From contig NC_081150.1 of assembly GCF_958295425.1 (NCBI RefSeq), positions 6,013,001 to 6,077,000 of the forward strand: 64,000 nucleotides of DNA, read 5' to 3'. A program made the translations under genes and the position numbers. This stretch comes from Solea solea (lineage: Eukaryota > Chordata > Actinopteri > Pleuronectiformes > Soleidae). The notes beneath the pieces are model-generated. The model had not been told where the DNA came from. It did not search any database and worked only from the letters and a program-made list of their open reading frames with translations. Positions 13,504 to 24,892 of the stretch are shown in pieces. Within the stretch, counting starts at the first letter, position 1. The number at the start of each line of letters is the position of its first letter.

Positions 13504-13677
13504 CTGTGGGGAGAAAAAGACATTCAAATGTGTCCGTGTGTCTAACCACATTATTACACTGATGTTCACAAAAGCTATATGGGCCATGTTGGCCTTTCAA
13601 TTCTGGAACAATATGGAATAGTACTGACAAAAAAGTGACATGGTGAACCATCTTCAGCAAACAAAGATTGCACTCAC
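13504..13677 (-). other. ost4: Probable intron in the 3' UTR of ost4
   Basis: On the minus strand a donor GGAGAG/GTGAGT sits 23 bases after the ost4 stop. An acceptor CTCCCCACAG/ATG is found 174 bases further on. The downstream exon would run from 13503 to about 13370, where AATAAA (13389-13384) gives the 3' end. The junction is closer than 50 bases to the stop, so decay of the mRNA is not expected. Inferred from splice signals only. Confidence 0.5.
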
Positions 13678-13700
13678 CTCTCCGGTCATATTGGCGGACT

Positions 13701-13877
<177 letters not shown>

Positions 13878-14659
13878 TTAGCAACTGGGTGAAGGAGGTA
13901 TAGACGTTTTATATAATGCACTGACAGGTTTCTAAGTCTAGTTTGTGACATTTGAAAGTATTATAGGATATGGTTGACTTTATCACCCTCTTATTTTGGA
14001 CAAAGTGGTGCTGGCAAACAGATCAATAGATAATATATCACAACTGAGAAATAGATAAGTAGTTAAAATGCACAGATAACAAAAATAGATATATGTGGAT
14101 ATATACAGAAGAATAAATGGGAAGAAAACAACTAATTGCCAACAACAAATTTACACATGGCTACATACTGTATTGTATAGTAAGACATACAATAATAAGT
14201 CGTTATAGGGACTTTTCTCTAAGTTAATGCAACATAGTAGGTCATACGATACCTCCGGTAAACATATACATTTTAAATGATAAAAAGAAAAGGACATGTC
14301 TCAGAACATTAGTAGATAACCGATCTGCTTAAATCAACGTTAAAGTCGATCACAAACTCGGGCTTGAATATTCCATATTTACATTCCGATCACGTCGACA
14401 CACACGTAGATGATTATTTTAATTTTCATTATAAATGTGGGCACAATTGTAGATGTTTTTTGACAAACTAAAGGGTCAATTTGGTGAAAGAACAATCGTT
14501 TGTGTCAGGTTAGTTAGCTAGCTAGCTAACTAGCTAGCCGACTAACAGAACTCACACAGGTTAAACAAGCAAATACGACGTATAGTAGACGCGGAGCCTT
14601 ACAAACAATAGCATGGAGAAACACACTGCAGTGCAGTTTCATTGATGTTATAACTCACG

Positions 14660-15327
14660 TTATTCCTTTATTGAGGATTGACTCTCGGCTGCACTGAAGC
14701 CCCAGTAGATCAGCAGCAGGAAAGAAGAAAAATCTTGTTTCCGGTTGACTGGGAAAGACACGTCACGTTATAGAGCGTCGTAGAAATAGGTTTTCTCTCA
14801 TTGATAAACCACGATATGTGCATTTGGGGTAAAAAAAAATCGTCGTCTTTGATCTTCCCTCAGTAAATTGCATATAAAGCAGAAATACTGTAAATATATT
14901 TTGTGCAATATTTATCTTAACATGCAGTTTTTCTCCCACAGTAAATGCACTGAAAACAAATCAGAACATGTACAATGCAGAACAATAGCATTGGTGACAA
15001 AACAACAGTACAGTGAAAACGAACTGTATTCGGTATTATTAACTGCACATTCAGGAAATGTTTATGTATATACATATGTTATTATGTTTTAATATGTATA
15101 TAGATGTATAACTCAAGTACGCTTAGTCCTCCCAGCCAGAGGCGGCGGTAGTGAGCTACAATTAGTGTGGCGTTTACACACCGTAGGAGTGGCCCCAGTG
15201 TTTCTCGACCTCACCGCACCCGGCCGGCGTGAACGACAGCAGCTAAGTTACATGGTTCTTGGACTCGCCAGTTAACGTTCGGGATTTGATATTCATTTAT
15301 CTCCTCGTAGAGCCATATTGCACCACC
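14660..15327. promoter_or_regulatory. Divergent promoter region between ost4 (-) and selenoi (+)
   Basis: The first ost4 exon ends at 14659 and the selenoi ATG is at 15328, so both promoters fit in about 670 bases. On the ost4 side are AACCGGAAAC (ETS-type) near 14740 and TGACGTG (CRE-like) near 14760, read on the minus strand. On the selenoi side, 15130-15235 is CpG-bearing and GC-rich, and GAGCCATATTG before the ATG resembles a YY1 site. Transcription starts are inferred, not seen. Confidence 0.5.
15252..15275 (+). promoter_or_regulatory. Upstream ORF in the selenoi leader
   Basis: An ATG at 15252 is followed by six codons and TAA (peptide MVLGLAS), ending 52 bases before the selenoi start. 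It matters only if transcription begins upstream of it, which the GC-rich block before it suggests. Confidence 0.35.
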
Positions 15328-18300
15328 ATGGCTCTTTACGAATATGTCACCCAGGAGCAGCTTGCGGGCTTCGACAAATATAAGGTATGATTAAGGGACG
15401 TTAGCAGCTAGCATTAAAGCTGCCTGTGTGTGTTTCACAGCTAGCTGTCACGGTCTGCAGGGATAGAAGTGTGTGTAAAGGTAGAAATGGTTAGATAAAA
15501 TTAAACCGGATGCTGATTAAAAAAACATTTTAAAAAGTAAAGAGGTAGATGCAGTTCCCTGTAGCCTGTTCTCGTGTTGGTGGCTTAGATATAACTATCC
15601 CTGTACTTGTTAAGGTTCATCTTCGTGCCACATGCTTTGTTATTTTCAATATCCATTGACATACAAATGTGTGGTCAGGCGTTAAAAAGTAAAGGGCCAG
15701 TCTGACAATGAGATGCATAAACACAAGCAACATGTACACACTTTTACATGTGGTGAATGTAACTGGTCTAACATTTCGATTTTTTGGAATTAATCCATAT
15801 AGTGTGCGTCTGAGAAGTTTGAGCCACAAAATGTTCATGACTACATTTTATTTTGAAAGTGACGTCCGGAAGATTTTTTCGTTTACCATGCCGTGCTTGA
15901 CATTGGCGCAGATGTGCTAATAGCTAACGTTTCTTTTCCTTTCTGTTCTTTCTTAATGGCTGCTTTGTACCTTCTGTTTTCACACATTTCATAGCTCCCC
16001 CCGCTCTTTTTCTTTCTGTATAAAATAATTGATATTAATATGTTATTGTTAAGATATAATTGAGTCCATAGTGGTGAAAGAAAAGCAGCTTGAACCAATA
16101 CACTCACACTGACAAGATACTGACGTTTGAATTGTCTAGAGTAACCAAAGTATTTTTTTTTATTTTTTAAGGTTGTTATTCAGGGTTCGAATAGTACCAC
16201 CTTTGTCTGTGCTTCACACAGATCTTTCAGGGCCCAATTAATAGCCATAAACAGGCATTGATGGGGTTTTATGATTGTTATGGACTGAAACTACCTAAAA
16301 AAGGAGTGGCAGATATTTGAAGGATGTCACAATAAGTGGTACTAATAGACAGAGCTGCTTTGTAGCCCTTCAGGCTATATTCTTATTTATTTCCCTGCTC
16401 ATATGTTTTGTTCACCAAAGGATTCAGGCCACTGAGGCTCTCTGCAGTGTCTCCTCATCTGATTACTGATTTCCATCATGTGAGGCCTGTTTTGTCATTA
16501 ATCCTTATGCCCAAAGTGTTAATCACTGGAAGAGATAGGAGGATGACAAATGAGCCAATTAAAGGATTGTGGCTCTTTTTAACGCAGCACTTGTTTTCCC
16601 AAAAGACGAACAAATGTAGTTGAATACAAGCGCATATGAGTGGAAAGCACACCATGTAGGATTGTCTCGCTCTGTTTGCATGCTGCCACCCATTTTTCTG
16701 CTTCACACATCCTTTGTCACACTCAGCACAAGCTACAGTGCTACCTTCCTTGCTTTAAAGGGTATCTTGTGTCCAAGCTTTATTTTTTTTTGGTGGTTAA
16801 TCACATTGGCTACTTTTTCACCCTACATAACAAATGAACTGTATAAACTGTAGACTTTTAAATTGAAGTCCAAGAAACATTTAATAAGCATATTTTTTTT
16901 TTCTTGAGAATCTTTGCTGACATTTTACCAGTAATCTGTGATAATTAATTCTGAAAGTTAAATTAGGTAATTTTGCTGCAGGCCCATTACAGTCAGTCAT
17001 TTCAGTGCCTGCAATAAATAGTGCTGTGTTAATCTCTGTCTATTTTTAGTATGAACTGTCTGCAATACTTCGTATCATAGGAAGCACATTTATTTTGAAT
17101 GCTTAAGAGTTTAGTGCTCATGTGGAAAGAGAACATTTGAAGGGTCATTTATTAATTCTTTTGCAATCCAAATTTCAAAGTCCAGTCCAAATTTCCCCAA
17201 TTAACAAGACATAGAAAATAGTTCTCCAATAACATTGACTTCAGAGAGGCAGCGTTCACTGTTTCAGCATTCACTCACATCTCAGAAGATACAAAAAACA
17301 GCCTTACACACCTCTGGAATTGTATGAACTCCAGGGACTGTAGTTCATGTTGTAGTGCTTACACTTATTTGTCATGCCTGGATAAAGTTACTAAGACTGG
17401 AATCAGGTTTTGTTTTGATCCACATTATGATATACTGTTGCATATAATGCAGCAAAGAAGTTAAACATGAAGCTAAGGCCATGTAGCCTAAGGCCTGGTT
17501 GACTTGCAGTTATAACAATCAAATAGATTCAAGTAGATGAACTCTGTGTACATGGTTAACACACCCTGATTATGTCTATGTGTGTCTTTACAGTACAGTG
17601 CAGTGGACTCAAATCCCCTGTCTGTCTACGTCATGCACCCATTCTGGAACTTTGTGGTAAAGGTGAGAAAGACCAGTTCAACCAGATCTGTGCGAGGACA
17701 AGCTGCATCTTTAATGAGTCTGTAACACCATTAACAACACAGCCTCTTTTTTGTCTCTGTGTCAGTTGTCCTATCAGTTCTGAAATTAGAAGATGGTGTA
17801 TTATGTGCTGTACATGAAACATGCATGTGCTCTCTTAAATAATGTGCTAAAGAGCCTGGTGGAGCACTGACACAGTAATCAACTGATATCTATTAAGCCT
17901 TTATTTATACATTGATATCTGTTTGACTGGAACTTGACATTATTTATAAGAATTGTGTGTTCCTTTCCCCCGAAATTATCACTGTGTCTTAACAACACAA
18001 CCTCTTCTTTGTCTCTGTGTCAGTCGTCCTATCAGTTCTGAAATGAGAAGATAGTGTATTATGTGCTGTACATGAAACTTGCATGTGCTCTCTTAAATAA
18101 TGTGCTAAAAAGCCTGGTGGAGCACTGACACAGTAATCAACTGATATCTATTAAGCCTTTATTTATACATTGATATCTGTTTGACTGGAACTTGACATTA
18201 TTTATAAGAATTGTGTGTTCCTTTCCTCCGAAATTATCACTGTGTCACTGTCCAGAATCTTAAGTAATGACTCAGTGACAGGAAGAACATGTTGATTAAC

Positions 18301-21300
18301 TTTTTGTTTGTTTTCTACGCCCAACTCCTCCTCTCCAGTTTCTACCAACATGGCTTGCTCCAAACCTAATTACATTCACAGGCTTTATGTTCCTGGTGTT
18401 GAACTTCCTAATGTTGGCCTTCTACGATTTTGACTTCAGTGCTTCCAGTAAGTCATCTCCACTACTTGTCTCACTCATGCATGTGGTCATCGTCGTTGTT
18501 GTTAAAACTGGTTGAATCCTTTCTCAATAAGAGGTGTGGTAAAAGAACCAGATGGGTTTGTTTATGGGAGGCAAAGTCCATCACTGGATACACACCCATG
18601 ACAACATACAAACCCATGCACAATAATCTGTCATACTAATTATGTACAACAACATTTCCAGGATATAGAAACACTGGCCATAATGACCTTTCAATAACAT
18701 TTGTTGTCAGAAACCGATTCTTAAAAGAATAGTAAAATAAAAGCACATCTCCACAAGCACCTTGGTTAAAAACAACTCTGGCATGTTCCACATGTTTTTC
18801 AGCATTTTAGATGCTGCCTGTTAATGACCCCTAATATAACCCTAAAGTAGGCATGAAGATAAAACATGTAAATTATGACTTGCATGTCCCCCTGACTACT
18901 ATCTGACAAAACCCTCATAGCTTAAAAGCAGAGCATCAAAAAATAGTTTTTAAATGTGGGTCCATTTCATTTAAGTTTGATTATTTAAACTTTTCAAATT
19001 GAAATAACTTTGTTGTAAAGACTGTATGTCTTATAGTTTTTCTTAACTGTGTTTCTGTGTGGCGTGATGTGTTTTTATGGTTTGTGTCATAGCTGCAGGA
19101 CATGAACATGTGCCTAGTTGGGTCTGGGTTGCTGCAGGGATCTTCAACTTCTTGGCATATACACTTGGTGAGTTTGAACCCCCGTCACCCGCAATTTATT
19201 GCACCTCTCTCTTTGTTTTTCTCTCTCTCTGTCTGATTTAGTTAGAGGGTCAGGAGCATGCTTGTAGTGCAGTGCCTTAAGCAATGAGACTGCAAATATA
19301 AGTGGTAGTTAAGGGTTAGACTTTGACCAGTGATTAAGTTTTGCTTTAACTGTTAAAATGTGTTTAGTCATGTCATTCTTACACCCACTAAAATCATACA
19401 GTATCACCAGAATGTCACAGTGAAACACATACAGTTGATTGTCGACAACACAAAGTAACGATTGTACATGCTCGGCACGCCATTTGCAAGATACTGACGT
19501 GACTGTGCCACACTTGTTTCTTTACTCTCATATGTCACATACCAGTCAGCCATAGCCACCAGTTATGTCCATTTTAGAATCATTTTATTCACTGGATGTT
19601 TTACAGGCTGCCAGAGACAAAGCAAGGATTTTAAATCACATTAAAACAAATGAGATGATGTAAAATGTGGTTTCCATTAGTTTGTGTGTGGCATTGCATT
19701 TTCATAACACTTGACAGTAATGTGTATGTGTATGTAGACACATATTTCTATGTATGTGTCTTAAATACAGGTTGTCCTCAGATATTGTGGAACCTGTCCG
19801 TCAACCACAGTCATATAGACACAGTTTGTATGTTGGTTTGTGTTACATGTACAATATGAACTGAACTGAGGTCGGTTTAAAGTGTTGCTGACCACTGAGG
19901 ATGTTAGTGCAGAATACTTCCATGTGTAGATGAAATGAGTGCAGAGGTTGTGACAGTGGGAAGCAGGAATGTGGCTGTTTTCACTCTATTGTGTGTGTGT
20001 GTGTGGGGGCAGCAGCTTTTGTGAGACATTGGGGGGGGGGGGGGAAATCTCTGTTGCTGTGCTCCTTAAAAAATGATGCAGTCTATGTAATGACGTGTAC
20101 CTTTTTGTTGCGTACAGATGGCGTCGATGGTAAACAGGCGCGTCGCACCAGCTCCTCCACACCACTAGGGGAGCTTTTCGATCATGGCCTGGACAGCTGG
20201 GCCTGCATCTTCTTCGTGGCCACCGTGTACTCCATATTTGGGCGCGGTGAGAGTGGCGTGAGTGTGCTCACGCTGTACTACATCCTGTGGGTGGTGCTGT
20301 TTTCCTTCATCCTGTCTCACTGGGAGAAATATAACACGGGCATCTTGTTTCTGCCCTGGGGATACGACATCAGCCAAGTGGTAAAGACGACGCACTCACA
20401 CCAGCACTCACGTTCATTCACACAAACATACCAGACTCCTGAAGACTCCATGTATGACGCCTCATCTCCTTCCAGACCATTTCCCTTGTTTACCTGGTCA
20501 CTGCTGTGGTCGGCGTGGAAACGTGGTACCAGCCGATCCTGCTGCACTTTCTCTATCGAGACCTTTTCTCCTTCATGATCATTGGTGAGCTGTGATTGGT
20601 CACACGAATACGTTATTTAATTAGTTTTACTGAAGCAGCTGTAATAATATAATACATGTCTGTTGATTTTCAGCCTGTTCCTTCACTGTGACTTTACCCA
20701 TGAGCCTCTACAATGTGCTGAAGTAAGCAACGTTTTCATTCGTTTTTTTTTCATATGTCGCTATATCATGTTCACCCAGTGCTCTGAACGTGTCACTTAC
20801 GTGCTGTTGCAGGGGTTACCGCAGTAACAGTCTGAAGCACAGCAGCCTTTACGAAGCGTTCCTGCCCTTCCTGTCTCCCGTCCTTCTCTTCATCTTGTCC
20901 ACCATTTGGGTGGTGTTCTCTCCATCCAACATCCTCGAGCTGCAGCCCAGGATCTTCTACCTCATGGTGGGAACCGCATTCGCTAACGTCACGGTAAGAG
21001 CCTGTGCATTTTTCACACCGGTGTGTGTTGTTGATGTTTTTTTTTGGTTCTGATGACTAAACCTGTTCCCATCTGCACACGCTCTGTGTTCGTGTTTGTC
21101 CTGCAGTGTAAGCTGATCGTGTGTCAGATGAGTAATACGCGCTGCCAGGCACTGACCTGGCTGTTGCTGCCCATGTCGGTGGTGGTGATGTTGGCAGTCA
21201 CAGGGGTGGTCACCAACGAGACGCTGCTGCTGTATGTGTGGACAGCCGCTGTCATATTGGCACACATACATTACGGCGTATCAGTGGTAAGAGCGCACAT

Positions 21301-21681
21301 GTGAATACGGCTTTCTGGACTTTTAAAGCTCATGTCCAGCAGCTTGTTTATGTCACTGCTGAGAAACTATCTCTGTATTTGATTCAATGCTCTGCTTGTT
21401 TAACAATCTATGGATGGAGCTCAATAATAAGTCAGCTTGAATAGACTAAGCTCTCTCTTGTGGCAAATGAGTTTAAACTTCAAATAAAAGCCACAATTCC
21501 TTGCTTGAGTAAATGAAGAAGTAAATGAGAATAAAATAATAATGATTTTGTCTTTTTTCCCCCCCATCCCCAGGTACAACAGCTCAGCAACCACTTTAAC
21601 ATATTCGCCTTCTCTCTGAAGAAACCCAACAGTGACTGACAGGAGGAGGAGCGAATCGGCTTGAAAGGAGCGGAGGTTTAA
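15328..21681 (+). CDS. selenoi: Ethanolaminephosphotransferase 1 (selenoprotein I), 10 exons, UGA = Sec386
   Basis: Transfers phosphoethanolamine from CDP-ethanolamine to diacylglycerol or ether lipid acceptors, making phosphatidylethanolamine in ER/Golgi membranes. Exons: 15328-15384, 17594-17662, 18339-18447, 19093-19167, 20118-20380, 20476-20584, 20674-20722, 20813-20993, 21107-21286, 21574-21681; all phases agree. The start [19 protein letters not shown] matches vertebrate SELENOI. The CDP-alcohol phosphotransferase motif is complete in exon 5: D104-G105, D107-G108, A111-R112, G121, D125 and D129. About ten hydrophobic spans follow. The frame meets TGA at 21637-21639, directly after KKPNSD, where vertebrate SELENOI has selenocysteine. 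It then continues for 13 more codons ([13 protein letters not shown]) to the TAA at 21679-21681. Total 399 residues, near the human length. A SECIS lies at 22710-22780. A caller without recoding would end the protein at residue 385. Confidence 0.95.
17731..18246. repeat. Two-copy tandem duplication, 258-base unit, in a selenoi intron
   Basis: Unit 1 is 17731-17988 and unit 2 is 17989-18246. They are the same length with no indels, and I count about 8 substitutions. Both begin TTAACAACAC and end CACTGTGTC. The pair lies in the intron between exons 2 and 3. Each unit contains a splice-acceptor-like string (TCTCTGTGTCAG) but no coding frame. Confidence 0.95.
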
Positions 21682-22709
21682 GCTCCTCCCCTCCACTACT
21701 CTACCGACACTTCACTCTCATCACCACGGAAACCACATCCCCTGCCCTCCGTCCATGAGGACGCTGCAAGTGGACTGGACTATAGCCCAATTTACCACCA
21801 TCTCCAAAAACCCATTACAAATACAACACAACGCACACACATTCCTAACCAATCAAAACTGCGGCCGTTGCAGATGGGGGGCGGGTCCAGGGGCTGTGGC
21901 TTCCGTCACTGGTGATTGGCTAACTTGGTTGAGCCAATGAGGTACAATTGTTTCCTACGGAAATGTGCTTCGGTCATGAGGACAGGAGCCCAGACGAGCC
22001 ACGCAAACACACACACACACACACAAACACATTCTGCTTTCATGCAGATGTTTTATAGCTTGTGGCAGGTGTTTCAATACAAAGCCACACATACACACAC
22101 ACACACACACAAACACACACTGTTGCGCTCACATAGTATTATGAATGTATAATATGCCTTGGGAAAACATCATTTCAGTTAATTTTATCAAAAAGAAAGT
22201 AGTGCTATTTCAAACCTGACCTCTTGACCTCTGGTCACATGTGGCTCATCCATCCACAGCCGTGTCCACAGTAAAAGGGTTCAGTCACCTGTTCATCACG
22301 AGAGGATTTTCAGGTGGAAATCTTTGTGCTATCTTGTAATAACTATATATATATATATATATATAATTTTATATAAATATATAGTGTGTGTTAAAGGTTT
22401 GGGGCATTTTATTTTCAATTAAATCTTTCAAAATTATGATTGATCCCGTATAATTTATAAAAAAATTACCTCTAATTAATTAAATTAATTAAAGTCATAA
22501 GTAACCAACCAGGGCAAATATTGACCAGGATAACCTCTGACCGTTTGACGTCTACTAATCTTTGACCTCTGTCTGAGCACTGGCCTCTTTGCTCTCCTGA
22601 CTCTCTGAGGTGTCGTGGGTTCGCGCTGATTCGTGATTGTTTTTCAACTCCTTGATATTATTTGTCGGTCACATCGCCACGGCATTGGTGTGTGGTTAAG
22701 TTTCCCCCC

Positions 22710-22780
22710 CAGCGCTTGAATGAAGAGTGCCTCCAAAAGCCGGCAACGGAGCGGACTCACTCTGAGGGAACAAGCTGCTG
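22710..22780 (+). promoter_or_regulatory. selenoi: SECIS element (form 2) of selenoi
   Basis: Folded by hand. Helix I pairs 22710-22718 with 22771-22780, with one bulged U at 22776. The non-Watson-Crick quartet is AUGAA at 22720-22724 opposite UGAG at 22763-22766. Helix II pairs GAGUG 22725-22729 with CACUC 22758-22762, then a 2x2 mismatch, then UCC 22732-22734 with GGA 22753-22755. The apical loop opens with the unpaired AAAA at 22735-22738, ten bases after the quartet. A mini-stem CCG/CGG (22740-22742, 22747-22749) is closed by a GCAA tetraloop. This is the form-2 SECIS layout that recruits SBP2 and EEFSEC. It lies 1,073 bases after the UGA, which is a normal distance. Seen directly; binding is inferred from the class. 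Confidence 0.92.
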
Positions 22781-23383
22781 CACAGGACACCGCAAACACC
22801 ACAGAACACTGCCTGGTGTCACACTCTCTCACACACACACACACACACGTTCACACCCTTTATACTGTCTTAAGTGTAACTTGTGTAATGTTGCCTTTGT
22901 TTTGTTTTTTGGTTTTTCCGTCTGTTCAACACTGATCCTCAGTATGATTCTTACTTTGTTTAAGAAGATGGATGTTCAGTCGTGTCTACAGACTGGACTC
23001 AGCTTCTCATACTGTTGGGTTTTTTTTTTTTACTTCTAGGCCAAAGGAGACGAGACATTCTGTCATTGTTTTTCATGTCGTAACAATCAGTCTGTAGGTT
23101 GACAGAGTCGTTTATTTTTCTGGGTAAACCTCACCGTTTAGAATCCTGCCTGCTCAACAGTCATGTCCGCCTGAAAGGACATTTATGTAGAAAGGAACAA
23201 AAAAGTCTCATCACAATTTGGCCTGATTGAGTCCACGTCTTTGTTTAAACTTTCATACTCTAGTTCTCTACCAAAACTGGAAGAGGCTGGTGCGTCTACG
23301 GTTTACATGCCATGCTTCCCTGTCACCAGACAACAGGAACAGATGTGCTGCACTTTCACTTGTTTATGACGTTATACAGTTAA

Positions 23384-23389
23384 AATAAA
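23384..23389 (+). terminator. Possible proximal poly(A) signal of selenoi
   Basis: AATAAA about 1.7 kb after the stop. If used, the transcript would retain the SECIS but lose the CTG repeat. Confidence 0.35.
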
Positions 23390-24127
23390 CCAGAACAATA
23401 CCAGTGTGGGGGGGGGGAAATTATCTTACTTGCCGTGTGAATGTTATGTTTATTTGCGAGTTCGTGTACTTGTCTTTGATTTGACTGAAGTCCACAGTCG
23501 CACTCCTAATGTCTGCATGATGCAACAGAAACATCAGGTACACACATGTCGATCTTTTTAAACATTTTCGCCTCAGTGTCGACTCGTTCTGTCGCTCGTC
23601 TGTTTTGTACAACGGTAAACATGGAGGTACGAACCCTGTCGTGTCCCCGCAGTACCAGAGATCCAATCCTACTGCCGTAACATCCAGCAGAGCAGCTCGC
23701 GCTGAGAGCTCATATGCAGTTATAAAGCACATTGTAATCTTTTAAATTTGTTTTTTTTTTTTAATGAAGCCCCATATCTGTGACTGTGATGACCATAGAT
23801 TGTAGTGATGTGAGAACAACTGATTGTGAGATTTTGCCACCAAAACCGCTTTTCTTTTTTTTTTTTTGTGGGTGCAAAGCACTGTCTGGGTATGTGCAGA
23901 TCCATGTGTGCTGTTTATGTATGGATGTATACTCTGTATGTGTGAATATCTGTGTAAATACATACATAATGTCTTCAGTTTTGTTTTATTTTTTTGTTTT
24001 AAAACAGGATAAATGCTCAATTAGCTGATTTTTCTCTTCTTTTTATTCCCAAACCCTTCACAGCTGAACCTAGAGACCAGGAGCAGTTTCTCTATATCTT
24101 ACTACAGTTTTTGAACAATTTCCATCT

Positions 24128-24156
24128 CTGCTGCTGCTGCTGCTGCTGCTGCTGCT
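24128..24156 (+). repeat. (CTG)n trinucleotide repeat in the distal selenoi 3' UTR
   Basis: Nine complete CTG units plus two bases, uninterrupted, in the sense strand of the transcript about 320 bases before the distal poly(A) signal. Confidence 0.9.
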
Positions 24157-24473
24157 CATGAGTTAGTTTTATAGCAAAAATGGCTATAAAAAAAAGTTCA
24201 ATGCAAACAAGCATTTTATATATTTAAAAAAAAATAATCTAAATCAAACTTTCTTTGCTGCTTTAACTGGGGCAGATTTGCAGCGTGCACCTCAGCTTTA
24301 CTCAACTCTTTCTCGGACAAACTGCCCTCTCGTCGAACCTCCTGGATTAATGACCCAAGCCTTTCAAATTGTGACTAATTTGTTGTATAATGCTGCTCTG
24401 ACAAACACTTCAGGGCTTCAGTGTGGCTGCTTGTGATGTTGTATTTAACTAGTGAAAGAAAGGACTGTTGGGA

Positions 24474-24479
24474 AATAAA
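24474..24479 (+). terminator. Distal poly(A) signal of selenoi
   Basis: GGAAATAAATG followed within 20 bases by T-rich and then GTGTCTGG sequence, a typical cleavage/polyadenylation context. No further + strand gene is seen downstream for at least 39 kb. Confidence 0.65.
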
Positions 24480-24582
24480 TGTATTTGTTTTTCTTTAACC
24501 ACGTCACTGTGTCTGGCACAAAGGTCTGTGGTAGTTTGTAGTTCCTTCAATATCAACACAGAACGGCAGCAAACAAAGAAAT

Positions 24583-24892
24583 AGGGCTGAAACGATTCAT
24601 CGATTACTAAATTAATCATCAACTATTTTGATTATTCGGTTTGAGTGTTTTCTAAAGAATTCAAACCAGTTTCTGTGATTTTTCATCTTCTTAAATGTTT
24701 ATATTGTCTGGTTTCTTTGCTCCATAAAACTAACAAATCACTAAATCGGAATCATTTTGGTTTGTGGACAAAACAAGACATTTGAGAACATCATCATTTC
24801 CAGGTTTGACAAACACTGATCAATATTTTTCAACATTTTATGGACCAAACAATTACTCGATTAATTGAGAAAATTATCGTGAGTTGCAGTCT
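24583..24892. mobile_element. MITE-like element with terminal inverted repeats
   Basis: Left end AGGGCTGAAACGATTCATCG; the right end reversed reads AGACTGCAACTCACGATAAT. Both are versions of the GGGCTGCAACTAACGATTAT terminus that I know from an abundant short fish DNA transposon. It is about 310 bases with no coding capacity, and lies just after the selenoi poly(A) site. Confidence 0.7.

Larger units (their letters stand above)
21682..24495 (+). other. selenoi: 3' UTR of selenoi
   Basis: Runs from the TAA at 21679-21681 to the AATAAA at 24474-24479, which is followed by T/GT-rich sequence. An earlier AATAAA at 23384-23389 could give a shorter form that still keeps the SECIS (22710-22780). 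The stretch also contains CA repeats (about 22006-22023, 22089-22111, 22828-22850), an AT repeat (22345-22366) and a CTG repeat (24128-24156). Confidence 0.7.

Noticed and set aside
22644..22844. Minus-strand open frame over the SECIS region
   Set aside because: The conserved secondary structure on the + strand explains this sequence; the frame is incidental.
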